From the NCBI GenBank assembly GCA_017849455.1, contig JAFIGX010000024.1:1-64000 (forward strand): a stretch of 64,000 bases of DNA. Direction: 5' to 3'. This DNA comes from Pseudobacter sp. GTDB lineage: Bacteria > Bacteroidota > Bacteroidia > Chitinophagales > Chitinophagaceae. Of the stretch, positions 49,181 to 57,734 are shown piece after piece. Positions within the stretch are counted from its first letter, which is position 1. Every line of letters begins with the position of its first letter. The notes beneath the pieces are model-generated. The model saw only the letters and a program-made list of their open reading frames with translations. It did not search any database and was not told the DNA's origin. The translations under genes were made by a program, and so were the position numbers.

Positions 49181-50534
49181 AAGCTGTGTTAATTGGTAAT
49201 GAAATGTGAAAACAGGTACCTGTGCCTACGGAAGAGCTCACGCTGATAGTACCCTGGTGTAGAAGGATGATTTTCTGTGTAATGGAGAGCCCTACGCCAT
49301 TCCCCGGAAAGGCCCGGGCATTATCTGCCCGGAAGAACGGCTCGAAGATATGCAACTGGTCGGTTTCGGGGATCCCGATCCCTTTGTCCGCAATATCGAT
49401 CCGGAGTTGCTGGTCTTCAACACGCCAGTTGATGTGTACTGGCTGCTGATGTGAAAATTTAAAGGCATTCTTCAATAGATTATTGAAAGCCGTTTCCAGC
49501 AGTACCTGGTTGCAACGTAGCACAAGGCCGGATGGTATTTCCGGAGGGTCGACCAGGATGAAATAAGTCTCTCCTTTGGCTTCCCAGGAAGAGCGGAGAT
49601 CGTGGAGCAATTCACCCGCCTCCATATCCTGGAACCTGGCCTGGTAATTATCGATAAAACTGGTGAGCTCGAAAAGGTGGTTGAGGATCTTGCTAAGCCT
49701 GTCCGACTCGGCCAGTACGGAGTGCATGGTGGCCATATATTCCTCCTGGCTCCTGGGCTTACTGAGCGCCACTTCCAGTTCACCGATGATGGCAGTGAGC
49801 GGGGTGCGCAATTCGTGAGAGGCATTGCTGACGAAGGAACGCTGGCTTTCAAATGCATCTTCGAGGTGGCTCAGGAGGCCATTGAAATTATTGGCCAGCT
49901 CATTGATCTCGTCCTTATTCTGTGGAACGTCTACCCGTTCATGCAGGTTGCGTGACCGGATCTCCGTCATCTTCCTGTTGATATGCACGATCGGGTGAAG
50001 GGCCTTGCCTGCGAAGCGTGTGCTGAAAGTAAAAGTGATGAGCAATCCTACCACATAGGTAACACACAATACCCACAGCAGGTTGTTGAGATGCTGTTGC
50101 CCTGAGATATTGTTGGCCGCAACGATGATCACGAAATCGCCCTGGTTATCTTCGTAATTGATACCTGCTGCCGGTTTGCCACCTATCCTGAAAAAAGATT
50201 CATTGCGGTCCCGCACTCCTTCCAGCAGTTCACGGGTAACCAGTTCGCTGGAATCGGAAATAAAGGACAGCCTGTTCTCATTATTGTAGATGAAGGATTG
50301 TTCACCGGGCAGACGCTGAAGGTATTTTTCCTGGATCTCGAGGAAGCTTTTTCTGGTGAGCTCATCCTTTTCCAGGAATACCTGGGCGGTGATCAGTGCC
50401 CTGTCGCGCAGACGATGAAAAAAAGTTTGTTCTATATAGTCGGCGAAGAGCCCATAAATAAGCAGGAACACCAGCAGCATAATGCCGGCGCTAAGCAAGG
50501 TGAATTCCAACGATAACCTGTTCCTGATCTTCAT
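49176..50534 (-). CDS. Sensor histidine kinase of the metal-efflux two-component system
   Basis: 452 residues. Transmembrane helices at about 11-32 and 152-172 flank a periplasmic sensor of about 120 residues with no Cys or His cluster; its metal site is not obvious. HAMP is at about 173-225, HisKA with phospho-acceptor His240 (SNASHELRTPLTAIIGELE), then an HATPase domain with N box NLLKNAFKFS, G1 DKGIGIPETDQLHIFEPFFRAD and G2 GNGVGLSI. The whole plan is that of CusS/CzcS-type kinases that sense periplasmic metal. It begins 10 bp after the response-regulator gene and precedes the efflux operon, for which it is the natural sensor. Confidence 0.95.
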   Translation of the reverse strand: MKIRNRLSLEFTLLSAGIMLLVFLLIYGLFADYIEQTFFHRLRDRALITAQVFLEKDELTRKSFLEIQEKYLQRLPGEQSFIYNNENRLSFISDSSELVTRELLEGVRDRNESFFRIGGKPAAGINYEDNQGDFVIIVAANNISGQQHLNNLLWVLCVTYVVGLLITFTFSTRFAGKALHPIVHINRKMTEIRSRNLHERVDVPQNKDEINELANNFNGLLSHLEDAFESQRSFVSNASHELRTPLTAIIGELEVALSKPRSQEEYMATMHSVLAESDRLSKILNHLFELTSFIDNYQARFQDMEAGELLHDLRSSWEAKGETYFILVDPPEIPSGLVLRCNQVLLETAFNNLLKNAFKFSHQQPVHINWRVEDQQLRIDIADKGIGIPETDQLHIFEPFFRADNARAFPGNGVGLSITQKIILLHQGTISVSSSVGTGTCFHISLPINTAF

Positions 50535-50544
50535 GGGGGAAATT

Positions 50545-51231
50545 TTAGACCGGGTCCTGCTTCAATACATAACCCATTCCTGTGAGGGTATGGATCAGTT
50601 TCGCATCGCCGAAAGGTTTCTCGATCTTGTTGCGCAGGTAATTCACATAAACGTCTACCACATTGGCATTGGAGCTCCGGTCGATGCCCCATACTGCGTC
50701 GGTGATGAAAGCCCTCGACAAAACCTTATTGGGATGGCGCATGAACAGTTCCAGCAATCCGTATTCCCTGGCGGTAAGATTGATCTGTTTCCCCTGCCTG
50801 GAAGCTGTTTTGGAAGAGGTATCCAGGGTGAGATCGTGAAAGCGTAACACTTCTTCACCGAGGGTCTTATGCCAACGCCTGCGGCCCAGGGCCTGTATGC
50901 GTGCCAGCAATTCCCTGAAATGAAAGGGTTTGGTAAGATAATCGTCTGCCCCCTGTTCGAGCCCTGATACAATATCATCGGTGGTTTGAAGGGCGGTGAG
51001 CATAAGGATAGGCGTAAGTACCTGGCTCTGCCGGAGTTTTTTGCAGAGGTCCCTGCCATTGATGCCGGGTAACAGTATATCCAGGATGATGCAATCGAAA
51101 TCCTTCGAGAGAGCGGCCTGCAGGCCCTGAAGCCCGTCAGTGGCCAGTTCTACCACATGCTGCTCTTCCTCCAGCCCTTTCTTGATGAAGGAAGCCACTT
51201 TCTGTTCATCCTCTATGATCAATATATTCAT
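50545..51231 (-). CDS. OmpR/PhoB-type response regulator
   Basis: 228 residues from ATG 51231 (MNILIIEDEQKVASF). The open frame runs on to 51360, but this only translates class A repeat sequence (STYQLVNISTYQ). Receiver domain with acidic pair ED at 7-8, phospho-acceptor Asp51 (IILDILLPGING), Thr in LMLTALQTTD and Lys in DYLTKPFHF. A winged-helix output domain follows (about 130-225, LTAREYGLLELFMRHPNKVLSRAFI, VDVYVNYLRNKIEKPF, IHTLTGMGYVLK). It should bind direct repeats with 11-bp spacing; such repeats are seen before the channel gene. The cognate kinase gene follows immediately. Confidence 0.96.
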   Translation of the reverse strand: MNILIIEDEQKVASFIKKGLEEEQHVVELATDGLQGLQAALSKDFDCIILDILLPGINGRDLCKKLRQSQVLTPILMLTALQTTDDIVSGLEQGADDYLTKPFHFRELLARIQALGRRRWHKTLGEEVLRFHDLTLDTSSKTASRQGKQINLTAREYGLLELFMRHPNKVLSRAFITDAVWGIDRSSNANVVDVYVNYLRNKIEKPFGDAKLIHTLTGMGYVLKQDPV

Positions 51232-51284
51232 GGGGCCTGGTTTTGAATTGTGCTCACCTTGTTGCGACAAAAGTGAGGAAAAAG

Positions 51285-51423
51285 GTTGATAAGTTGGTAA
51301 GTTGATATGTTGGTAAGTTGATATGTTAACAAGTTGATAGGTTGATAAGTGAAGCCCCATGTATCCGGGACCTCCTTATCAACCTATCAACTTGTTAACA
51401 TATCAACTTTTCAGCCTGTCAAC
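51285..51423. repeat. Class A octamer palindromic repeat, copy A3
   Basis: The longest copy. Eight left octamers of the form GTTGATAA, GTTGGTAA, GTTGATAT, GTTAACAA (51285-51348), an apex 51349-51375 with GCCCCATG and CCGGGACC, then six right octamers TTATCAAC, CTATCAAC, TTGTTAAC, ATATCAAC, TTTTCAGC, CTGTCAAC (51376-51423). The last unit contains the xerD stop codon (51419-51421). The unit consensus drifts to GTTGATAN relative to A1 and A2. Confidence 0.85.
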
Positions 51424-52327
51424 CGAATTTCCTGAACGCAGGATGGTATTTCTCCAAAGTGGATTTCAGAAAATTCCTGTCGAGGTGCGTATAGATCTCG
51501 GTGGTGGTAATGCTTTCATGGCCCAGCATTTCCTGTACGGCACGAAGGTCGGCGCCGCCTTCTACGAGGTGGGTAGCGAAAGAATGCCGGAAGGTATGGG
51601 GCGAAATATTTTTAGTGATGCCGGCCTTGGCCGCCAGTTCTTTCAGCATCAGGAAGATCATCACCCTGGTCAGTTGTGCGCCGCGGCGGTTCAGGAACAG
51701 GAAGTCTTCATGTCCTCTCCTGATGGGAACATGTACTCTTATATCATGCCGATAGATATCAATATAATGAATAGCCGTGGTGCCGATGGGCACCAGCCTT
51801 TCCTTGTCGCCCTTACCTATAACACGAATAAATCCCACATCGAAAAACAATTGCGACAGTTTCAGGTTCACTACTTCACTGACCCGGAGCCCGCAACTGT
51901 ACATCGTTTCGAGGATGGCCTTATTGCGACCGCCTTCGGGCTTGCTGAGGTCGATACTGCCGATGACCTGGTCGATCTCTTCGATGGTGAGCACATCGGG
52001 CAGGGCCCTTTTCAGTTTGGGCGTTTCCAGCAGTGTGGTAGGATCTTTTTTAGAAATGCCTTCCAGGGAACAGTAGCGATAAAAAGACCTTATACCTGAA
52101 ATGATGCGTGATTGTGAAGAAGGGGTCATTCCAAGCTCGGCCACCCTGCGAACGAATCCCTGGAGATCCTTCAGATCGAGATCAGCCGGTGGTTTGAGGA
52201 TGTTCTCCTGTTGAAGGTATTGGGTGAGCAATTCGATATCGTGTAGATAGGCTTCCACAGAATTGTCGGAAAGCGATCGTTCCAACTGCAGGTAGGCTTT
52301 GAATCCTTTTTTATAGGGCTCCCACAT
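51419..52327 (-). CDS. xerD: Tyrosine recombinase XerD
   Basis: 302 residues. N-terminal SAM-like core-binding domain (about 1-90), then the catalytic domain with all tyrosine-recombinase residues: Arg in SCGLRVSEV, Lys in GKGDKERLVP, His-x-x-Arg in SPHTFRHSFATHL, His in MLGHESI and the nucleophile Tyr in TTEIYTHLD. XerD resolves chromosome dimers at dif; the size, sequence and lack of phage or element neighbours fit the housekeeping role rather than an integrase. It stands alone; the stop codon lies inside repeat A3. No dif site was recognised nearby. Confidence 0.95.
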   Translation of the reverse strand: MWEPYKKGFKAYLQLERSLSDNSVEAYLHDIELLTQYLQQENILKPPADLDLKDLQGFVRRVAELGMTPSSQSRIISGIRSFYRYCSLEGISKKDPTTLLETPKLKRALPDVLTIEEIDQVIGSIDLSKPEGGRNKAILETMYSCGLRVSEVVNLKLSQLFFDVGFIRVIGKGDKERLVPIGTTAIHYIDIYRHDIRVHVPIRRGHEDFLFLNRRGAQLTRVMIFLMLKELAAKAGITKNISPHTFRHSFATHLVEGGADLRAVQEMLGHESITTTEIYTHLDRNFLKSTLEKYHPAFRKFG

Positions 52328-52434
52328 CTCGAGAACAAAATTTTGAAATTGATTTTATAAACAAACTATCTACTATATTCGTTGCTCAAATGTAACCTTT
52401 CAGTTCATCACAATAAAAAAATCCGGCTATTTAG

Positions 52435-52947
52435 ATGGAGTCTTTCAACCTTCGATCGTTCAAGAAAAAGATGCTTCGCAACCGTTCAGTGCTCAGGAGG
52501 TTCCTGACGCGACTGGAAAATAATCCGCCCCGTGGCCTTGATCGTATCGCCGTGCAAACAGATGCAGAAGTATGGAAAGAGACGGATTGCCTGGCATGCG
52601 CCAACTGCTGCAAGACCATGTCGCCCACTTTTACAGGGAAGGATGTAAAACGTATCTCCAAACACCTTGGCATGACGGAGCAGGAATTCCGTAAGAAATG
52701 GTTATACAAGGGCCGCGATGGGGACTGGATGAACAAGAAGCAACCTTGCCAGTTCCTCAACCTGGAAGACAATAAATGCTCCATCTACGAAGTACGCCCG
52801 CGCGATTGCGCCGGTTTCCCCCACCATACCAAACGCCGCATGGTTGATTATATGCATGTATTCAAACAAAATGTGGAATATTGCCCGGCCACATTTAAGC
52901 TGGTGGAAAAGATGCTGAGCAGGCTGGAAGCGGAAGAGCTGAAGTGA
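52435..52947 (+). CDS. YkgJ-family cysteine-cluster protein
   Basis: 170 residues, cytoplasmic. The family pattern of cysteines is complete: DCLACANCCK at about 43-52, QPCQFL and NKCSIYEVRPRDCAGFP at about 103-124, and a final EYCPATF. The clustered cysteines probably bind a zinc or iron-sulfur centre; the wider family (CxxCxxCC) includes proteins linked to enzyme maturation, but no function is established for this one. A basic N-terminal region (SFNLRSFKKKMLRNRSVLRRFL) is present. It is convergent with yraN, the two separated by a degenerate class A repeat. Confidence 0.9.
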   Translation: MESFNLRSFKKKMLRNRSVLRRFLTRLENNPPRGLDRIAVQTDAEVWKETDCLACANCCKTMSPTFTGKDVKRISKHLGMTEQEFRKKWLYKGRDGDWMNKKQPCQFLNLEDNKCSIYEVRPRDCAGFPHHTKRRMVDYMHVFKQNVEYCPATFKLVEKMLSRLEAEELK

Positions 52948-52948
52948 G

Positions 52949-52978
52949 GTTGAATAGTTTAGATGTTAACCTGTCAAC
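52949..52978. repeat. Class A repeat remnant, copy A4
   Basis: A short degenerate copy with GTTGAATA, GTTTAGAT and GTTAAC on one side and CTGTCAAC on the other. It fills the 31-bp gap between the convergent YkgJ-family and yraN genes, touching the yraN stop at 52979-52981. Confidence 0.55.
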
Positions 52979-53338
52979 CTAGAGGTACACATCTTCAATA
53001 AGCATGAACTCCGCTGCTTTATCCACATGCAGGTTCACCGAAAGAATATCATACTGAATTCTTTTCCACTGCGGATGCAGGTATTGGTATTGTGTTGCGC
53101 ATTTCATGATATTCGACAGCTTCTTCTTTGATACACTTTCTTCCGGGAAACCAAAATGGTGGCTGCTTCTCGTTTTTACTTCAATGAAGTGCAGCACGTT
53201 ATTCTTCGAAGCAATGATATCGATCTCATAGTGATAATAGCACCAGTTCCGGTGCAGCACCATAAACCCTTGCTGTTGCAGATACTCCGCTGCCATCAGT
53301 TCTCCTTTCTTGCCGGTTTCGATATGTCTTGCCGCCAT
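52979..53338 (-). CDS. yraN: YraN (UPF0102) family nuclease-fold protein
   Basis: 119 residues. It matches the YraN/UPF0102 family: GKKGELMAAEYLQQQGFMVLHRNW, YYHYEIDIIASKNNVLHFIEVKTRSS and the following VSKKKLSNI. These correspond to the restriction-endonuclease-like core with Glu, Asp and E-x-K. The family is nearly universal in bacteria; no definite role is known beyond the predicted nuclease fold. The start overlaps the promoter region of manA on the opposite strand; the two genes are divergent. Confidence 0.93.
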   Translation of the reverse strand: MAARHIETGKKGELMAAEYLQQQGFMVLHRNWCYYHYEIDIIASKNNVLHFIEVKTRSSHHFGFPEESVSKKKLSNIMKCATQYQYLHPQWKRIQYDILSVNLHVDKAAEFMLIEDVYL

Positions 53339-53358
53339 GAACTCTTTTTGTATTATTG
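53329..53358 (+). promoter_or_regulatory. Promoter of manA
   Basis: TTG at 53329-53331, a 19-bp spacer and TAttATTG at 53351-53358 (one mismatch to TAnnTTTG). The predicted leader to ATG 53376 is about 13 nt. The -33 element lies inside the start of yraN, so the divergent genes share this DNA. Confidence 0.55.
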
Positions 53359-53375
53359 CAATTGAAAATTACGGT

Positions 53376-54596
53376 ATGCACAATAGTACAAAAATATTCA
53401 GGCTCGAAGGGAAAGTTCAGCATTATACATGGGGCGGATCAAAGTTTATCCCGGAATTACTGGAATTGCCCAATCCCGATAAAAGACCTTTTGCGGAATA
53501 CTGGATGGGCGCTCATGATAATGTGCCTTCTGAACTGATCATACCAGGCAGTGGCCCCGTCCCTCTTAACCGGTTCATCGAACAGCAAAATGGTGATGCC
53601 CTGGGGCCCGCTGTACAGGCGCGTTTCGGCCGGCTGCCCTACCTGTTCAAAGTACTGGATGTAAAGGATATGCTGTCTATCCAGGTACACCCCACGAAAA
53701 AGGCGGCTGAGCTGGAATTCGAGGCAGAGAATAAAAAAGGGACGGCGCTCGATGCGCCCCACCGGAATTATAAGGACAATAACCACAAACCTGAGCTGAT
53801 GCTCGCCCTGGGCGATTTCTGGCTGCTGCATGGGTTCAAGCCTGCCAGCCAGTTGAAGGCAGTCCTTCAAAAAGTGACTGAGCTGGATTTTCTTCTGCCC
53901 GTTTTTGAAAAAGGCGGCTATTCACAACTATACAAGACCGTTATGGAAATGCCGCAGGAAGAAGTGGACCGGCGCCTGCAGCCATTACTGAACAGGACAA
54001 TACCCCTTTATGAGCAGGGCAAACTGGGTAAAGAAGGGGAGGATTTCTGGGCAGCCCGCGCTGCGAAGACCTTCAACCAGGGAGATCAGGTAGATCGCGG
54101 TATTTTTTCGGTATACCTTTTCAACCTGGTGCATCTGAAACCCGGGGAAGCCATTTTCCAGGATGCAGGCATACCGCATGCTTACCTGGAGGGGCAGAAC
54201 ATGGAGATCATGGCCAACTCCGACAATGTGCTCAGGGGCGGCCTCACCAATAAACACATCGATGTGGCGGAGCTCATGAAGCATGTGCGTTTCGAACCGG
54301 TAACCCCACAGGTGATCAGGGGATCGGCAGGTGAAGTGCCGGCCGAAGAAAGGTTCATTACGCCGGCCAGCGACTTCGAGCTGCGCAATATCTGGCTCGA
54401 TGCCGGAGAGCATATCAGGCTGAAAGCCCATACAGCAGAAATATTCTTTGTCTACAAAGGGACCGTGCAGGCAGAAAGCGGGGCAGAAAGCCTGCTTCTG
54501 CACAAAGGGGCATCGATGCTGGCCACTGCCGGGGCAGAGATCAGTCTGCAGGCGCATCAGAATGTGGTGATCTTCAGGGCAACTACGCCGGGGTAG
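53376..54596 (+). CDS. manA: Mannose-6-phosphate isomerase, class I
   Basis: 406 residues. Cupin-type zinc isomerase that interconverts mannose-6-phosphate and fructose-6-phosphate, feeding GDP-mannose synthesis. Motifs in order: HYTWGGSKFIPELL, YWMGAHDNVPSEL, KDMLSIQVHPTKKAA (Gln and His zinc ligands), HKPELMLALGDFWLLHGFK (Glu ligand), and IPHAYLEGQNMEIMANSDNVLRGGLTNKHID with the last His and the catalytic Arg region. A C-terminal cupin half closes the chain. ATG 53376 is used; an upstream in-frame ATG at 53310 lies within yraN and before the promoter. It ends at class B repeat B2. Confidence 0.95.
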   Translation: MHNSTKIFRLEGKVQHYTWGGSKFIPELLELPNPDKRPFAEYWMGAHDNVPSELIIPGSGPVPLNRFIEQQNGDALGPAVQARFGRLPYLFKVLDVKDMLSIQVHPTKKAAELEFEAENKKGTALDAPHRNYKDNNHKPELMLALGDFWLLHGFKPASQLKAVLQKVTELDFLLPVFEKGGYSQLYKTVMEMPQEEVDRRLQPLLNRTIPLYEQGKLGKEGEDFWAARAAKTFNQGDQVDRGIFSVYLFNLVHLKPGEAIFQDAGIPHAYLEGQNMEIMANSDNVLRGGLTNKHIDVAELMKHVRFEPVTPQVIRGSAGEVPAEERFITPASDFELRNIWLDAGEHIRLKAHTAEIFFVYKGTVQAESGAESLLLHKGASMLATAGAEISLQAHQNVVIFRATTPG

Positions 54597-54598
54597 GA

Positions 54599-54706
54599 AG
54601 AGTTGGCAGTGGGCAATTTGCAGTTGGCAGTCGACAAACCTTGTATTTCGGAGAATCACCATCGATGCTCGAGCTACCAAACTGCCAACTGAAAACTGCC
54701 AACTCT
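54599..54706. repeat. Class B palindromic repeat, copy B2
   Basis: Two nested arm pairs: outer 54599-54610 (AGAGTTGGCAGT) with 54695-54706, inner 54621-54631 (CAGTTGGCAGT) with 54681-54691. The apex contains AAACC, TTGTATTTCGG and GAATCACCAT, shared with copy B3. It lies between convergent manA and the AhpD-like gene, three bases from one stop and four from the other. Confidence 0.85.
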
Positions 54707-54709
54707 CTG

Positions 54710-55219
54710 TTAGCTCAGCACTGCAACCACTCCTTTCATCACTGCGCCAAGTTTCACAGCTTCCAGCACCTTCGATTCACTGCTTCCATGTTGCAGTACT
54801 GACTGCTCATGTGAAGTGACGCACATCTCGCAACCATTGATGGAAGATATCACCAGGCTCACGAGCTCAAAGAACTCTTTGCCCAGCACAGGGTTCATCA
54901 TGATGCTCATCTTGATGCCCGCCGGGGTATTCGAATAGAATTCTTTCTTCATGAAATGTCGGAAACGATAGAACACATTGTTGGTGTTCATCAGGGAAGT
55001 GCAGGCAATGATCTCGGCGATCTCCTCATCGGTAGCACCGGCATCTTTCGAAAGCCCGGTAAGCCCTTCCTGCAGGTAGAGAACTTTCTCGTTCACGGCT
55101 ACGGCCAGCGCCAGCAGCAGCGCTTCCTTGCGACTGAGGTGCTGGTTATTGTTCAATACATTGCCGGTATTGATCTTCAGGTCCCTGATATAGCGGGCAT
55201 TTACCTGCAACAGCGCCAA
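54710..55219 (-). CDS. AhpD-like alkylhydroperoxidase (carboxymuconolactone decarboxylase family)
   Basis: 169 residues, all-helical. Two related halves as in AhpD; the second has the redox motif NGCEMCVTSHEQSVLQHG with the C-x-x-C and following His that make the peroxidase active site. The first half lacks cysteines at the corresponding position. AhpD reduces AhpC or peroxides with lipoamide-type thiols; here a general peroxide-defence role is likely. The only start before an in-frame stop is TTG 55219 (MALLQVNARY). No ahpC gene is adjacent, so the partner must be encoded elsewhere. Confidence 0.9.
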   Translation of the reverse strand: MALLQVNARYIRDLKINTGNVLNNNQHLSRKEALLLALAVAVNEKVLYLQEGLTGLSKDAGATDEEIAEIIACTSLMNTNNVFYRFRHFMKKEFYSNTPAGIKMSIMMNPVLGKEFFELVSLVISSINGCEMCVTSHEQSVLQHGSSESKVLEAVKLGAVMKGVVAVLS

Positions 55220-55255
55220 GAACGTCAGTCATTTTACACAAATTCATAAATTCAT

Positions 55256-55263
55256 TATTTTTG
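55256..55263 (+). promoter_or_regulatory. -7 element of the DUF6580 gene
   Basis: TATTTTTG, exact match to TAnnTTTG, 19 bases before ATG 55282 (leader about 14 nt). No TTG at the standard distance. Confidence 0.5.
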
Positions 55264-55281
55264 CTTTATATTTTATTGAGC

Positions 55282-55845
55282 ATGAAATCGAACAAGACCC
55301 TTATATGGCCCCTGGTGCTCATGGTGATCGTTGCTTCGGTGTACCGCGCTATTCCGGGAAGGCCGTTCGGCTTTGCCCCGCAATGGGCCATCGCATTGTT
55401 TGCAGGAGCTGTTATCAGGGATAAGAAACTGGCATTCGTATTGCCGATACTGTCCATGTACATCTCCGACCTGCTGTACCAGGGTCTGTATGCTGCCGGT
55501 TGGTATTCCATTCCCGGCTTCTACAAAGGACAATCGTTCAATTACCTGTTGATCGCCTCTGTAGCTTTTTTCGGGTCCCTGATCAGGAAGATCAATGTCA
55601 CCAATGTGCTGGTGATGTCGCTGATAGCTCCAACTTATTTTTTCCTGCTGTCCAATTTCCTTACCTGGGCGGGTGTGGGAGAATTCGTGGAATATCCCAA
55701 AACCTGGAGCGGACTGATGGCTTGTTATACGGCCGGTCTGCCATTTTACAAAGGAAGCCTGATCGCTACGGTCGTATTCAGTGCTGTGTTATTCGGAAGC
55801 TGGCGATTGATCACCAGGAACAGCCGGGAAGCGGCCCATGCATAA
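55282..55845 (+). CDS. DUF6580 putative membrane transport protein
   Basis: 187 residues, about five to six transmembrane helices. The start (KTLIWPLVLMVIVASVYRAIPGRPFGFAPQWAIALFAGAVIRDKK), the YISDLLYQGLYAAGWYSIPGFYKGQ loop and the late GLMACYTAGLPFYKGSLIATVVFSAVLFGSW match DUF6580 proteins as I recall them, which resemble substrate-binding components of ECF-type transporters. No ATPase or T component is adjacent. In Bacteroidota such genes sometimes follow cobalamin uptake genes; that context is absent here, so the substrate is open. ATG 55282 is preferred to the upstream ATG 55261, which lies inside the -7 region. Confidence 0.75.
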   Translation: MKSNKTLIWPLVLMVIVASVYRAIPGRPFGFAPQWAIALFAGAVIRDKKLAFVLPILSMYISDLLYQGLYAAGWYSIPGFYKGQSFNYLLIASVAFFGSLIRKINVTNVLVMSLIAPTYFFLLSNFLTWAGVGEFVEYPKTWSGLMACYTAGLPFYKGSLIATVVFSAVLFGSWRLITRNSREAAHA

Positions 55846-55874
55846 TACTTCTGGGATACTGGCTGGGTTATGGT

Positions 55875-57539
55875 TTATTTAGGTTTAGCCTTTGTGCTAG
55901 TCTGCATCGCTTCCTCAGCCCGGATGTAAGCAGTAGGGAGGTCTTCCGTTACATATCGTTTACCTATCTTAAATAATAGTCTCCACTTTTTGAACTCATC
56001 ATGTACAGGTGGCTGTAATTCACAAATGATCAGTCTTATCTTATCGCGGCGGCACATCCGGAGAACGTCTTCGATGGCATGTAATCCCGTGGCATCGATC
56101 AAAGGAACATGGCCCATCCGGACTATCAGCACCTGCGGTTTTTTCTCGATGACCTGCAAAGAATCCTTGAATTTATAAGCTGCCCCGAAAAAGAAGGGCC
56201 CTCTTAATTCGAAGACCTCCACACCATGGGGAATTTTCGATCGCTGGGTTTCTGAAACGCTATTTCCATTATTATCTTCCCTGGGTAGAATGTTCACCTT
56301 GCTCATCTGGACCATTTTACGCATGAATAGGAATGCAGCCAGCACCATTCCTACTTCAATGGCAACTGTGAGATCGAACAGAACGGTCAGTAAAAAGGTG
56401 GTCAGCATTACAGCGGCGTCACTTCTATCTCCCTTCAGTAATCGAAAAAATGTCCTGTATTCACTCATGTTATAAGCTACCACCAGGAGAATACCGGCCA
56501 GGCAGCTCATGGGGATCAGGGAGGCCCACTGACCAGCCAGCAACAGGATGATGAGGAGTGTCAATGCATGAACAATACCTGCCACCGGTGTCCGGGCCCC
56601 ATTCCTGATATTGGTGGCCGTGCGAGCGATAGCCCCTGTGGCCGGGATCCCTCCGAAAAGCGCTGAAGCGATATTGGCCCCTCCCTGGGCAACCAGTTCC
56701 ATATTGCTTTTATGAGTACCTCCTGTCATCCCATCTGCAACAACGGCCGACAAAAGCGATTCGATACCCCCCAGCACCGCAATGGCAAATGCAGGGCGGA
56801 TGGAGGCTTTGATGGTATTCCAATCCAGATCGGGCATCACAGGCGCCGGTAAAGTATTGGGGATACGGCCGAACCTGCTGCCGATGGTTTCCACAGGTAA
56901 GTGAAACAGGTTCGTGACAGCGGTCGCCAATAGAACGGCTACCAGGGAGCCGGGAATGATGCGGGTGATCCTTGGGAACAAAATGACCAGCAAGAGCGTG
57001 CCGCACCCAATAGCAATATCATACAGGTTTACGCTGGAGAAATGATGGGCGATGGCTTTCCACTTGCCGATAAAATCCGCTGGTACCGATGCGATATCCA
57101 ATCCAAAAAAATCCTTCATCTGTGAGGAAAAGATGATAACGGCGATACCAGCCGTAAAACCCACGATCAGCGGGTGTGGAATATATTTGATGACATTACC
57201 GAACCTGGCAAATCCCATGACCGCCAACATCACACCGGCAATAAAAGTGGCGATGATCAACCCGTTCACTCCATACTCCTGCACAATGCCATACACGATC
57301 ACGATAAAAGCACCGGTAGGCCCACCGATCTGCACACGGCTTCCCCCAAAGGCGGAAATAATAAAGCCTGCAATGATGGCGGTGTACAATCCTTTCTCCG
57401 GGGAAACGCCGGAAGCAATTGCAAAGGCGATGGCCAGCGGGAGGGCAACGATACCTACGATCAGCCCGGCAGTAAGGTCGCCATAAAATTGCCGGCGACT
57501 ATATTTTTTCAGTGTTTCGAAGAGTATGGGCCTGAACAT
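55875..57539 (-). CDS. SulP-family anion transporter with STAS domain
   Basis: 554 residues. A membrane domain of about 14 helices (14-TM inverted repeat) with FYGDLTAGLIVGIVALPLAIAFAIASGVSPEKGLYTAIIAG, the sulfate-transporter signature, GGPTGAFIVIVYGI and GGIPATGAIARTATNIRNGARTPVAGI. A cytoplasmic STAS domain is at about 430-540 (VEVFELRGPFFFGAAYKFKDSLQ, VPLIDATGLHAIEDVLR). Bacterial SulPs carry bicarbonate, sulfate, fumarate or other anions, usually with sodium or protons; the substrate is not decided by sequence. It is convergent with the DUF6580 gene. The divergent neighbour is a Crp/Fnr regulator, which may control it. Confidence 0.93.
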   Translation of the reverse strand: MFRPILFETLKKYSRRQFYGDLTAGLIVGIVALPLAIAFAIASGVSPEKGLYTAIIAGFIISAFGGSRVQIGGPTGAFIVIVYGIVQEYGVNGLIIATFIAGVMLAVMGFARFGNVIKYIPHPLIVGFTAGIAVIIFSSQMKDFFGLDIASVPADFIGKWKAIAHHFSSVNLYDIAIGCGTLLLVILFPRITRIIPGSLVAVLLATAVTNLFHLPVETIGSRFGRIPNTLPAPVMPDLDWNTIKASIRPAFAIAVLGGIESLLSAVVADGMTGGTHKSNMELVAQGGANIASALFGGIPATGAIARTATNIRNGARTPVAGIVHALTLLIILLLAGQWASLIPMSCLAGILLVVAYNMSEYRTFFRLLKGDRSDAAVMLTTFLLTVLFDLTVAIEVGMVLAAFLFMRKMVQMSKVNILPREDNNGNSVSETQRSKIPHGVEVFELRGPFFFGAAYKFKDSLQVIEKKPQVLIVRMGHVPLIDATGLHAIEDVLRMCRRDKIRLIICELQPPVHDEFKKWRLLFKIGKRYVTEDLPTAYIRAEEAMQTSTKAKPK

Positions 57540-57642
57540 GCGGTTGCATTGGTTTGGGAGTTGATGATAAAAGACGGCGGGGAACTGTTATCGGTAAGGG
57601 GTTCAGTGGGGATAGCCAGTTGCTCGCCCGTCCGTCCGCACG

Positions 57643-57650
57643 CAAAACTA
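57643..57650 (-). promoter_or_regulatory. -7 element of the SulP transporter gene
   Basis: TAGTTTTG on the minus strand fits TAnnTTTG; no TTG at 19-20 bp upstream. The transcript would have a leader of about 100 nt. It lies about 45 bp from a CRP/FNR-like palindrome that could serve both divergent genes. Confidence 0.4.
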
Positions 57651-57695
57651 AATGGTATGCATTTGCCTTGCGGTGAACTTTATCGGGGTGAAATG

Positions 57696-57728
57696 TGATT
57701 AAAATCAATTTTCGAAAATGTAAATTTG
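57696..57728 (+). promoter_or_regulatory. FNR/CRP-like box and -7 element of the Crp/Fnr gene
   Basis: TGAT-TAAA-ATCA (57696-57707) is a perfect palindrome with the half-sites of FNR-type boxes. It is followed after 13 bp by TAAATTTG (57721-57728), an exact -7 element, and there is no TTG -33. The box therefore occupies the position normally taken by -33. With a start near 57733 the box centre lies about 32 bp upstream. The ATG at 57735 would have nearly no leader. Confidence 0.5.
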
Positions 57729-57734
57729 TGGACC

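Noticed and set aside
51419..52327. Tyrosine recombinase as the integrase of a mobile element
   Set aside because: Sequence and length fit housekeeping XerD; no attachment-site duplication, tRNA or cargo genes are beside it.
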